Assembly (NCBI GenBank): GCA_029247075.1
Contig: JAQWLX010000095.1
Span: 1-37,392, forward strand
Length of the DNA stretch: 37,392 nucleotides
DNA from: Halieaceae bacterium
Lineage (GTDB): Bacteria; Pseudomonadota; Gammaproteobacteria; Pseudomonadales; Halieaceae
Direction of reading: 5' to 3'
Shown: positions 28,487-37,183 of the stretch, piece after piece
Layout: each line of letters opens with the position of its first letter
Numbering within the stretch: position 1 is the stretch's first letter
Notes under the pieces: generated by a model
What the model was told of the DNA's origin: nothing
The model's database searches: none
Seen by the model: the letters and a program-made list of their open reading frames with translations, nothing else
Position numbers and translations under genes: made by a program

Positions 28487-29728
28487 ATGAGCTTAATTGT
28501 TCAAAAATTCGGCGGGACATCTGTAGGTACGGTCGAAAAGATTCGACAGGTGGCCGAAAAAGTATCTAAATTCCATGGAAACGGAGACAGAATAGTCGTT
28601 GTAGTTTCTGCAATGAGTGGCGAGACCAATCGTCTGGTCGCACTTGCTCAAGAGATGCAAGAGCGACCTGTTCCCCGAGAATTGGATGTGCTGCTCTCAA
28701 CTGGTGAACAGGTCACGATTGGCTTGCTTTGTATGGCTCTTGATGAGATTGGTGTTAGTGCCATCTCTTTTACTGGCAGTCAGGTTCAGTTGTTAACTGA
28801 TGATTCTCATACGAAGGCACGTATTCGCCGAGTCGATGATAAAAAAATCCAACAGGAGCTTGAAAAAGGCAACGTGGTCGTGGTTGCGGGTTTTCAGGGA
28901 GTAGATGAGGCGGGAAATATTACTACCTTGGGACGAGGAGGATCGGATACTACTGCTGTTGCACTTGCTGCAGGCTTAGGAGCAGACGAGTGTCAGATCT
29001 ACACTGATGTGGATGGAGTTTACACCACCGACCCTCGTGTCGTGGACAAGGCAAAGCGCCTTTCTCACATTAGTTTTGATGAAATGCTGGAGATGGCGAG
29101 CATGGGCTCAAAAGTGTTGCAGATTCGTGCCGTCGAGTTTGCGGGGAAATATAATGTTCCTTTGAGAGTAATGCATAGTTTTCAAGATGGTCCGGGGACC
29201 TTAATCACACTGGAAGGGGCAGAAGAAATGGAAACACCGACAATCGCAGGAATTGCTTTCAACAAAGATGAGGCTAAAGTGACTCTTCTGGGTGTACCTG
29301 ATACCCCAGGTGTTGCTCATCAGATATTAGGCCCTGTCGGTGCAGCCAATATAGAAGTCGATGTGATTGTTCAAAATGTGGCTCCTGATAATTCGACTGA
29401 TTTTACTTTTACAGTGTCGCGTGGGGAACTCGCGCAGACGAAAGAAGTATTGGCAGATGCAGTTGCCTCATTAAATGCCCGAGAGTTGAGAACGGACGAC
29501 ACGATAGCTAAAGTGTCTGTGGTCGGTGTTGGTATGCGATCTCATGCTGGTGTGGCGAGCAAGATGTTTGAGACGCTTTCTGAGTCGGGAATCAATATAC
29601 AAATGATCACCACGTCTGAAATAAAGATATCGGTGATTATTGAAGAGAAATATCTTGAGCTTGCCGTGCGTTCACTTCATACGGCATTTGAGCTAGATGG
29701 AGATCCTCCTTCAAAAGCAGATGATTGA
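28487..29728 (+). CDS. lysC: Aspartate kinase
   Basis: MSLIVQKFGGTSVGTVEKI; TLGRGGSDTTAVALAAGLGADECQIYTDVDGVYTTDPR; ACT-domain C-terminus with SESGINIQMITTSEIKISVII. Confidence 0.96.
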   Translation: MSLIVQKFGGTSVGTVEKIRQVAEKVSKFHGNGDRIVVVVSAMSGETNRLVALAQEMQERPVPRELDVLLSTGEQVTIGLLCMALDEIGVSAISFTGSQVQLLTDDSHTKARIRRVDDKKIQQELEKGNVVVVAGFQGVDEAGNITTLGRGGSDTTAVALAAGLGADECQIYTDVDGVYTTDPRVVDKAKRLSHISFDEMLEMASMGSKVLQIRAVEFAGKYNVPLRVMHSFQDGPGTLITLEGAEEMETPTIAGIAFNKDEAKVTLLGVPDTPGVAHQILGPVGAANIEVDVIVQNVAPDNSTDFTFTVSRGELAQTKEVLADAVASLNARELRTDDTIAKVSVVGVGMRSHAGVASKMFETLSESGINIQMITTSEIKISVIIEEKYLELAVRSLHTAFELDGDPPSKADD

Positions 29729-29737
29729 TTTTGGTGA

Positions 29738-29757
29738 GCTATCTTTATCTAGATAGC
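29738..29757. terminator. Possible bidirectional terminator hairpin between convergent lysC and gcd-like genes
   Basis: GCTATCT-TTATCT-AGATAGC perfect 7-bp stem; no strong U-tract, so weak. Confidence 0.3.
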
Positions 29758-32105
29758 GCATAGGCCGCGATATAGTCTCCAAGTTTCGTATCTAAAGGCG
29801 CGTGCCCTCCCGCAGCGATAACTACATATTGTTTGCCGCTTGAAGAGACATAGCTTATAGGTGTTGCTTGTCCACCTGCGGGTAGTTTAGCTTTCCAAAG
29901 TTCTTCTCCATTATCGATATTAAATGCGCGGAAATAGTCGTCGATAGCAGCGCCAATAAAAATCAGTCCTTGGGAAGTGGTGATAGGACCACCGATATTG
30001 AATACGCCAGTAGGCAGGGCAAGGCCAAATGGAGCGACTTCTTCAGTAGTACCCAGAGGTCGTTTCCACATTATTTTCTGTGACTTCAGGTCTATCGCGG
30101 CCAGTTCGCCCCATGGAGGCGCGTGGCACGGGTATCCCAATGGCGAGGCAAATGGACGGCTGTCTACAGCGTACGGTGTACCTGCTTGGGCATAATAAAT
30201 TTCTGGGCCACTTGAGACATTATTAATCTCGGAGGATTCACCGTAAGGTACGATGCCTAATTTGTCCGCTTCCTCACGCTTTATAAGTCTTTGATACCAA
30301 GGGAAATAAGCTGTATTTACGACCAAGATATCTCTTGTTGTATCCGCCGACATTCCACCCCAATTGAAAACTCCAAAGTTACCCGGGTAATTGAGAGCAC
30401 CTTGTTCTGATTGAGGTGTAAATTTGCCTTCGTACCTGGTTTCCAGAAGCTTTATTCTGCACCAGAGTTGATCTATCGGTGTCGCTCCCCACATCGTCTT
30501 TTCGTTTAGATCATCCGGAGCGAATGATGGAAAGCCAACTGAAAATGGTTGTGTCTTGGATAGCCATTCACCTTCCGGAAGATTGGTTTGCGGCACCGAT
30601 CGCTCCTCTATTTCCGTTAAAGGTTTTCCATCACGCCTATCTAGAACAAATATTTCTCCTCTTTTCGTTGCGAGAATAAGGGCAGGTATCCGTTCAGATC
30701 CACTATTCCAATTAACAAGCACCGGTTGTGATGGCACATCATAATCCCAAACATCGTGGTAAACAGTTTGGAAACTCCATTTCACATCGCCAGTGGACAT
30801 ATCAAGTGCGACCACTGAACTTGCGTAACGATCTTGTTCTGGGGAGCGATGACCTCCATAGAAATCCGGGGGTGTATTGCCGGTAGGTAGATAGACAAGG
30901 CCAAGATCTTCATCGCCGGCACCGATACTCCAAAAGTTGGGCGTATTTTTTGCAAAGTCAGGTTGTGAAGGATCCCACTTGATACCTTTTGGGGAAAGAA
31001 AGTCCCATGCCCACAACAGTTCTCCTGTCGCCACATCAAATGCTTTAACGACGCCGCTTGGTTCGTAGGCTGATTGATTGTCGTAAATAAACCCACCTAC
31101 GATGATAACATTGTTCATTATCATGGGAGGCGATGTCACGTATCGATATCCAGGCAAAATTTCCCCAAGACCAATATTGAGATCGATCACGCCATTTTTA
31201 CCAAAATCGTTGCAGGGAAGGCCGGTGTTTGCATCAACTGTTAGTAATCGGTTATCTAATGTTCCGGCAACTATGCGGGCCTGGCAACTTTGTTTGTCAT
31301 TTTTATTTGACGCGTGAAACGCGACCCCTCTGCATGACTTGTAGGGCACATGTTCCAAATCTGTTTTAGGATCGTATTTCCATATTTCCTCACCCGTCTC
31401 AGCATCTAGACTTATTAGTAGGTTATTAGATGCGCAGAAAAACAACCTGTCATCGATGCTCAAGGGAGTTACAGAACTTAGTGTGATATCTGAATCTTCA
31501 GCACTGGACACTTTATAAACCCAGACGGGCTTTAATTCTGTCACATTGCTTCGATTAATTTGTGATGCCTCGATATGCTTAGAGCCCGTTAAGCTACCGC
31601 CGACAGAGGTCCAGTTGAAAATAGAATCTATAGGTTTGGCATGGAAATTTTCGTAACTTAAGTCTTCTGATTTTGCTTTGAAGGTCGAATTGAAAAAGCT
31701 AAAACCAAGTAAGACTAGAACTAGCAGCATGACTATGGAGGTGATTAAATTAATCAACTTGTTCAAAGAAAGACGCTTCTGGATTGGAGGTAGAAGGAAA
31801 ATGATCCCAAGAACCGCTGGCGCGACTAATCTAGGTATCAGTCCCCAAAGGTCAAATTCCACTTCATAGATTGACCAGACGATCGTTGCTGCCAGGAGAA
31901 GTTGATAAAGAATGGCCGCGGAAGCTTTGTTATTCCATCCCGTCCATGCGATTACAAGAAGGATTATTCCGGACAGGAGATAATATAAAGAGCCTCCAAG
32001 GAACATCAGCTGAACGCCGCCAAGAAAAATGAATAATCCTATAGTGCTAAAAACCAGTGAAAAAACGAGGAAAGATTTGGGTTGATTCAGAAAGCTCTTT
32101 TCCAT
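29745..32105 (-). CDS. Membrane-bound PQQ-dependent dehydrogenase, glucose dehydrogenase (Gcd)-like
   Basis: N-terminal five-helix-like membrane region then FNWTSVGGSLTGSKHIEASQINRSNVTELKPVWVYK, LISLDAETGEEIWKYDP, GDVKWSFQTVYHDVWDYDVPSQPVLVNW, GAAIDDYFRAFNIDNGEELWKAKLPAGGQATPISYVSSSGKQYVVIAAGGH. Start MEKSFLN at 32105 or ORF start 32135. Confidence 0.9.
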   Translation of the reverse strand: MEKSFLNQPKSFLVFSLVFSTIGLFIFLGGVQLMFLGGSLYYLLSGIILLVIAWTGWNNKASAAILYQLLLAATIVWSIYEVEFDLWGLIPRLVAPAVLGIIFLLPPIQKRLSLNKLINLITSIVMLLVLVLLGFSFFNSTFKAKSEDLSYENFHAKPIDSIFNWTSVGGSLTGSKHIEASQINRSNVTELKPVWVYKVSSAEDSDITLSSVTPLSIDDRLFFCASNNLLISLDAETGEEIWKYDPKTDLEHVPYKSCRGVAFHASNKNDKQSCQARIVAGTLDNRLLTVDANTGLPCNDFGKNGVIDLNIGLGEILPGYRYVTSPPMIMNNVIIVGGFIYDNQSAYEPSGVVKAFDVATGELLWAWDFLSPKGIKWDPSQPDFAKNTPNFWSIGAGDEDLGLVYLPTGNTPPDFYGGHRSPEQDRYASSVVALDMSTGDVKWSFQTVYHDVWDYDVPSQPVLVNWNSGSERIPALILATKRGEIFVLDRRDGKPLTEIEERSVPQTNLPEGEWLSKTQPFSVGFPSFAPDDLNEKTMWGATPIDQLWCRIKLLETRYEGKFTPQSEQGALNYPGNFGVFNWGGMSADTTRDILVVNTAYFPWYQRLIKREEADKLGIVPYGESSEINNVSSGPEIYYAQAGTPYAVDSRPFASPLGYPCHAPPWGELAAIDLKSQKIMWKRPLGTTEEVAPFGLALPTGVFNIGGPITTSQGLIFIGAAIDDYFRAFNIDNGEELWKAKLPAGGQATPISYVSSSGKQYVVIAAGGHAPLDTKLGDYIAAYALSR

Positions 32106-32120
32106 TAGAGGGGATCCCAA

Positions 32121-32138
32121 AGTGTGTATTGACACACT
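32121..32138. promoter_or_regulatory. Perfect 7-bp inverted repeat, candidate operator
   Basis: AGTGTGT-ATTG-ACACACT directly upstream of the MEKSFLN start of the gcd-like gene. Confidence 0.35.
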
Positions 32139-32264
32139 AGCAAATAAAGTTTGTGCAAGGAACGGTTCTTGGCGTAAACTTCTGGTCCTTTCAAATTCCT
32201 TTATACAATAAAGTCTTTATGTTGATATATTGCACAAAGTTTGTTCCTAAATAGAACGGTAGAT

Positions 32265-33260
32265 ATGGATAATTTAACACTTGAGCAATACTACGAAGGA
32301 TATCTTCGCATGTTGCGCATAAGAAAATTTGAAACGCGAGCCGAAGAAAATCATTCCAAGGGAGAGATTCCAGGAGCATTGCATTCCTCTCTTGGTCAGG
32401 AAGCCGCGGTGGTGGGTGCTTGCATGGCGCTTGAAGACGATGATTATATGGTTGGTACTCATCGGTCCCATGGTCATCCCATTGGAAAAAATGCTGATAT
32501 GAAACCATTAATGGCAGAACTTTACGCCAGAAAAACGGGTATCTGCGGTGGGAAAGGTGGATCGATGCATCTCGCTGACTTTTCTATTGGAAGCTTGGGA
32601 GAAACCAGTATTGTAGGCTCTGGTTTGCCTGTTGCTGTTGGTGCGGCTCTTGGATCCAATATGTTAGGTGAGGGAAAAGTAACCCTTTGCTTCTTTGGAG
32701 ATGGTGCTTCGAACGAAGGCGCGTTCCATGAGGCACTTAATTTAGCGGCGATCTGGAATTTGCCCGTAGTGTTTTTGTGTGAAAATAATGGCTGGGCGGT
32801 AACTATGCCAGCAAGCAAAGCGGTCTCAGTAGAAAACATAGCGGATAGAGCAGCAGCGTATTCAATGCGATCAGAGTTGGTGACTGATGGCCAAGATTTT
32901 GAGTCAGTATACATGGCGACCAATAGAGCTGTTGATGCTGCACGTGCTGGAGAAGGCCCAACCTTGGTCGAGGTTAAGACGTATCGTTTTGCGGAGCACG
33001 CCGCCAACTTAGGTCGAATGCTGGTTGATAGAGGAGAAGAGCTCGAGGGATGGTTGAAGAGAGATCCGGTCGAGATTTTAAGAATAAAGATTACTGAAAT
33101 GGTGGGTGACGAAATTCGCCTAAAGGAAATTGAGTCTCGAGTAGATCAGGAAATTGAACAGGCGCTTGAATTCGCAAAGTCAAGTGGATCACCCGATGTG
33201 GCTGATGCCTTTGACGATGTATATTCAGAGAAGGTGCCCGATTACTATAATATCGCCTAG
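32265..33260 (+). CDS. Thiamine-dependent 2-oxoacid/acetoin dehydrogenase E1 alpha subunit
   Basis: YLRMLRIRKFETRAEE, HSSLGQEAAVVG, GICGGKGGSMHLAD, FFGDGASNEGAFHEALNLAAIWNLPVVFLCENNGWAVTMP (TPP motif). Confidence 0.93.
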   Translation: MDNLTLEQYYEGYLRMLRIRKFETRAEENHSKGEIPGALHSSLGQEAAVVGACMALEDDDYMVGTHRSHGHPIGKNADMKPLMAELYARKTGICGGKGGSMHLADFSIGSLGETSIVGSGLPVAVGAALGSNMLGEGKVTLCFFGDGASNEGAFHEALNLAAIWNLPVVFLCENNGWAVTMPASKAVSVENIADRAAAYSMRSELVTDGQDFESVYMATNRAVDAARAGEGPTLVEVKTYRFAEHAANLGRMLVDRGEELEGWLKRDPVEILRIKITEMVGDEIRLKEIESRVDQEIEQALEFAKSSGSPDVADAFDDVYSEKVPDYYNIA

Positions 33261-33289
33261 CCAAGAATTTTTAGTGAGAATCCTTAACG

Positions 33290-34261
33290 ATGCCAAGAAT
33301 TAGTTTTATTGAGTCCATACGCCAAGCTCAGTATGAGGAGATGGCAAGAGATCCTAAAGTGTTCCTTATGGGAGAAGATCTGGTCGCGAATGTTTTTGGG
33401 ACGGCGACCGGTCTGATAGAAGAGTTTGGGGCAGAACGGGTACGTGATACACCTTTGTCCGAAAATGGATTTGTTGGCGCTGCAGCAGGTGCAAGTATGG
33501 TGGGTGCACGCCCCATTGTTGATCTCACGATCACCTCTTTCATTTATGTCGCAATGGATCAGGTCTGTAGCATTATTGCAAAGTCAAAGTATATCTATGG
33601 AGGGCAGGTCAAGCTTCCTTTAGTCCTCAGGATGTGTATGTTTTATGGCAACTCTAACGCAGCGCAGCATTCCGATAGAAACTATCCTATGTTTATGGGG
33701 ATGCCCGGACTTAAGATCATAATTCCCTCTAACCCGTATGATATGAAAGGTCTTCTCAAAACAGCTATCCGTGATGATGATCCTGTGATGAGTTTTGAAG
33801 ACGGGACCTTATGGTCTCAAAAAGGCGAGGTTCCCGAAGGAGATGATCATTTTATACCGCTTGGTGTTGCCGATATAAAGCGCGAGGGCACAGATGCGAC
33901 GGTAGTGGCGATCGCAGGTGGTGTGCCATTGGCATTAAAAGCGGCCGAAGAGCTTGGTAAAGAAGGGTATAGTATTGAGGTCGTGGACCCTCGGACACTA
34001 GTACCGCTGGATCGAGAAACTATTATTAACTCGGTTAGGAAAACGGGTCGGGTGGTGGTGGTGGATCCAGCTCATCAGTCGTGCAGCGCGGCGAGCGAAA
34101 TCTCGGCAATTATAGCAGAGGAGGCGTTTGAAAGTCTTCGTGCTCCAATTTTACGTGTCACCACACCCGATACGCATCTACCATTTTTCCCTAGTGGGGA
34201 GAAGGCGTTGCTTCCGAGTAAAGATAGAATTGTATCGGCCTTAAAAAAAATATTAGATTAA
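33290..34261 (+). CDS. 2-oxoacid/acetoin dehydrogenase E1 beta subunit
   Basis: 323 aa; FIESIRQAQYEEMARDPKVFLMGEDL, RVRDTPLSENGFVGAAAGASMVGARPIVDL, GYSIEVVDPRTLVPLDRETIINSVRKTGRVVVVDPAHQSC. Confidence 0.94.
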   Translation: MPRISFIESIRQAQYEEMARDPKVFLMGEDLVANVFGTATGLIEEFGAERVRDTPLSENGFVGAAAGASMVGARPIVDLTITSFIYVAMDQVCSIIAKSKYIYGGQVKLPLVLRMCMFYGNSNAAQHSDRNYPMFMGMPGLKIIIPSNPYDMKGLLKTAIRDDDPVMSFEDGTLWSQKGEVPEGDDHFIPLGVADIKREGTDATVVAIAGGVPLALKAAEELGKEGYSIEVVDPRTLVPLDRETIINSVRKTGRVVVVDPAHQSCSAASEISAIIAEEAFESLRAPILRVTTPDTHLPFFPSGEKALLPSKDRIVSALKKILD

Positions 34262-34279
34262 TGCGTAAGGAAAGTGATT

Positions 34280-34522
34280 ATGTCGGTTGTTGATGTGTTA
34301 CTACCTCAGAGCGGAATGGGGATGCAGGATGGAGAGATTATTAATTGGCTAAAATCTGTGGGAGATGTTGTCGAAAAAGATGAAGTGATTGTCGAAGTAG
34401 AATCGGCGAAAGTCACTGTAGAAGTTGTCGCGCCAGTGAGTGGAGAAATAGTGGAAATTCTTGCGAAGGAAGGTGTAGTAATAGAGGTAAGGGAGACGAT
34501 AGCTCGCATCAAGGAGCGTTGA
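34280..34522 (+). CDS. Stand-alone lipoyl-domain protein (E2 lipoyl domain only)
   Basis: MSVVDVLLPQSGMGMQDGEIINWLKSVGDVVEKDEVIVEVESAKVTVEVVAPVSGEIVEILAKEGVVIEV; lipoylated lysine expected in ESAKV. Confidence 0.9.
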   Translation: MSVVDVLLPQSGMGMQDGEIINWLKSVGDVVEKDEVIVEVESAKVTVEVVAPVSGEIVEILAKEGVVIEVRETIARIKER

Positions 34523-35262
34523 GTCTTTTTAGCAAATCCCATCGATCTAAGGTTTCAGCTATGTCAGGATCTATAGATATTCGTAAGGCCAATCCGTTTG
34601 AAAAAATTGTTGCCCAACGGGTTTCGGATTCTAAAACCCAGATACCTCATTTTTATGTGACTGCAGAGGCGGACGTCTCAGCACTTCTCACCTTAAGATC
34701 GGAAATCAATTCAGGTGGTGCTAAAGAATCAAGATTGAGTGTAAACGACTTTATTATCGCGGCTGTTACGCGATCGATGAGTGAATTTCCCGCTCTAAAT
34801 GCGGTGTGGCAGAGTGGTGATATAGCCACGTTTAAAGATATAGATGTTGGAGTCGTCGTCAGTACTTCAAAAGGTCTGTACATCCCGATTCTGAAAAATA
34901 TAGTAGGAAAGGACATTCATGTTATTTCGCAAATGATGTCTGAGATGGCGACTCTGGCAAATGCTGGGAAGTTAACCTTAGATCAAATGACAGGAGGGGC
35001 AATCTCGATTTCTAATGTCGGTATGTTTGGTTCTGTCGCTATGCTTCCAATCATTAATTTTGGACAATCTTCGGTTTTAGGTGTAGGAGCACCGGCTGGG
35101 GTTTTTAGACCTGATAAAAATGACAGACCCGTGCTCTGTAATGAGATCAAATTGGCACTAGCCTGTGATCATAGGATATTTGATGGAGTCAAGGCCACAC
35201 AGCTATTGGCGCGGATTGTTGAAATTCTGGCGGCACCAGAAATGCTCATTCAATCAAGCTAA
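34519..35262 (+). CDS. Stand-alone E2 acyltransferase catalytic domain
   Basis: PFEKIVAQRVSDSKTQIPHFYVTAEADVSALL; ISISNVGMFG; catalytic CDHRIFDG. TTG start overlapping the lipoyl gene stop (TTGA), or ATG at 34561. Confidence 0.88.
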   Translation: MSLFSKSHRSKVSAMSGSIDIRKANPFEKIVAQRVSDSKTQIPHFYVTAEADVSALLTLRSEINSGGAKESRLSVNDFIIAAVTRSMSEFPALNAVWQSGDIATFKDIDVGVVVSTSKGLYIPILKNIVGKDIHVISQMMSEMATLANAGKLTLDQMTGGAISISNVGMFGSVAMLPIINFGQSSVLGVGAPAGVFRPDKNDRPVLCNEIKLALACDHRIFDGVKATQLLARIVEILAAPEMLIQSS

Positions 35263-35263
35263 C

Positions 35264-37096
35264 TTATTGTTCCGGGACGGCGAAATTTAGAAGCACATTT
35301 CCTGGCAACCTGGCACCGTAAAAATAAGCAGAGTTTATTAGTAGGTTTCCCTTATAGATTACAGGCCCATCAGCTTCAATGGCACCGCCTTTCGCAATTC
35401 GGCCAGAAACAGAAGTAAAAGACCGGTTGGTTTTTGTGGACCAAATGACCTTGCCTGAGTCGCTATCATAGGCGCGTAGCTGTCCATCAAAAGCTCCAGC
35501 GAATACTACTCCGGGGATGGACGTAATAGCGGCAGATATGCCTGCATCGCAAGCTGGTTTTTCTTCCTTCCTGCAGTCTTCAATTGCACGGGTGTACCAA
35601 AGGATATCCCCAGTTTCTATATCAAGTGCGTGAACGCCGGGAAAACGCTCGCCATCGAATCGGCCAATATGATCGGTGTCTGCGATGGGAGCGAATAAGG
35701 TCGATCCTTCTACTGACATGCCCCAGTGGACGCCGCCAGAGAAACCCCCTATTCCGATTTTTCTTTCCCAGACAATTCTGCCTTGTTGATCTGGATCAAG
35801 TCCAAACACCATTGCATTTTTTTGTCCTACAAGCAGGATATCTTTAGTTGGGTTTATCGACACTAATATTGGGGAGGCGCCGATATCCATGTCTGGACCA
35901 TTTTCTTCAGGGCAGTTATAGCTTGATCCGATAAAGCAGCTCATGTTCCACGCATCGCCAGCCAATAGTTGTTGGTGCCAAACTAACTTGCCGGTTTTTA
36001 GGGAGAAGGCAAGCACAGCATCTGAAGTAGGAGCCGCCGGAGAAGAATAGGATTCACCAGTTCCGACGTAGAGCACTCCTCGCTTGGGGTCGATTGTTGG
36101 AGAGTTCCAGATTGGGGCACCCGAAGGGGCGATAATATCTGCACCAAGTGAATTTTTCTTACCCGTAGCTTCTGGCCTGTCCGGAATTGAATAATTTTTC
36201 CAAATTATTTTGCCGTCTCTAGCATCCAAAGCGATGATTCCTCCTCTAAACGTGCAGCACGAATAACTGGGATCTGCGGCCGTGGCCCACTCTTTAGAGG
36301 AGATCGGCACATAAATTACACCCTCATAATATTGAGGCGAGCCTGTTATGGTCGCATCTGGGTGATCATTTAGGTGAGACCGCCAAACTTCGGATCCATC
36401 ATCTTGATTGATAGCAAAAATGTTACCGTCCATATCACCGACGTAAAGTAGGCTGCGGTCTGTGTCGACGACCACGGATGCGCGGACTTCTGCTGGCGCG
36501 TTAAAATCCCAATAGACGCAGCCGGTGTCGATATTGATGGAGTAGACAGTGCCATCTTGAGATCCCATATACACCACGTTGTTATGAATCGTTGGCTGAG
36601 ATCTTGCCCTTGAAGCACCTGGGTAGTCAAAGGCCCACTTAAATTTTAAATCAGGAACTTGCTCTTTGCTCAGACCCGCCATCTCCGCATCAACAAAGCG
36701 TAAATTTTGGTAGCTCATGCCCCAGACCGGAATAACGTGATCAGTCGTAGAATTCTGGGTCGATTGCTCTTCGCAGGACATTTTTGACTTATCTACAGAT
36801 GAGCCAAAGCTTGCTCCGGTGAGAAAAGTCGCTACCTGACGTTTTTCTTCAGGGGAGAGTTTCGCTGCTTGATTTTGCATAACGCCAGTGGTTAAAGAGG
36901 CAAAGACAGCCTCAGGCTGCGTCGTACCGCTAAATAATATGCTGTGCGGTGCTTTCGGTACATTACCTTCGTGACATTCAGCGCAATGCTCGAGGTAAAT
37001 AGCCTCACCGACATCAGAGATGCCGAAGACATTCGTGATTTTCATCAGAGGCACACAAATTATGACAGGTAAAATAAAAAAATTAAATTTCTTCAC
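35264..37096 (-). CDS. PQQ-type beta-propeller dehydrogenase with N-terminal cytochrome c domain (quinohemoprotein / PVA dehydrogenase-like)
   Basis: 610 aa; signal-like N-terminus; CAECH heme motif; repeated propeller motifs such as VYMGSQDGTVYSINIDTGCVYWDF, LYVGDMDGNIFAINQDDGSEVW, VFAGAFDGQLRAYDSDSGKVIW. Confidence 0.85.
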   Translation of the reverse strand: MKKFNFFILPVIICVPLMKITNVFGISDVGEAIYLEHCAECHEGNVPKAPHSILFSGTTQPEAVFASLTTGVMQNQAAKLSPEEKRQVATFLTGASFGSSVDKSKMSCEEQSTQNSTTDHVIPVWGMSYQNLRFVDAEMAGLSKEQVPDLKFKWAFDYPGASRARSQPTIHNNVVYMGSQDGTVYSINIDTGCVYWDFNAPAEVRASVVVDTDRSLLYVGDMDGNIFAINQDDGSEVWRSHLNDHPDATITGSPQYYEGVIYVPISSKEWATAADPSYSCCTFRGGIIALDARDGKIIWKNYSIPDRPEATGKKNSLGADIIAPSGAPIWNSPTIDPKRGVLYVGTGESYSSPAAPTSDAVLAFSLKTGKLVWHQQLLAGDAWNMSCFIGSSYNCPEENGPDMDIGASPILVSINPTKDILLVGQKNAMVFGLDPDQQGRIVWERKIGIGGFSGGVHWGMSVEGSTLFAPIADTDHIGRFDGERFPGVHALDIETGDILWYTRAIEDCRKEEKPACDAGISAAITSIPGVVFAGAFDGQLRAYDSDSGKVIWSTKTNRSFTSVSGRIAKGGAIEADGPVIYKGNLLINSAYFYGARLPGNVLLNFAVPEQ

Positions 37097-37183
37097 AGTT
37101 TGTTTGCTCCGGATAATTCAGTTACTGCGTATATTCTGATACTAATACAAAAGTTTACTAACTTCATGATTGATTTCAACTGA

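Noticed and set aside
32522-33007. 161 aa antisense ORF inside E1 alpha
   Set aside because: Shadow ORF opposite a gene with clear TPP motifs.
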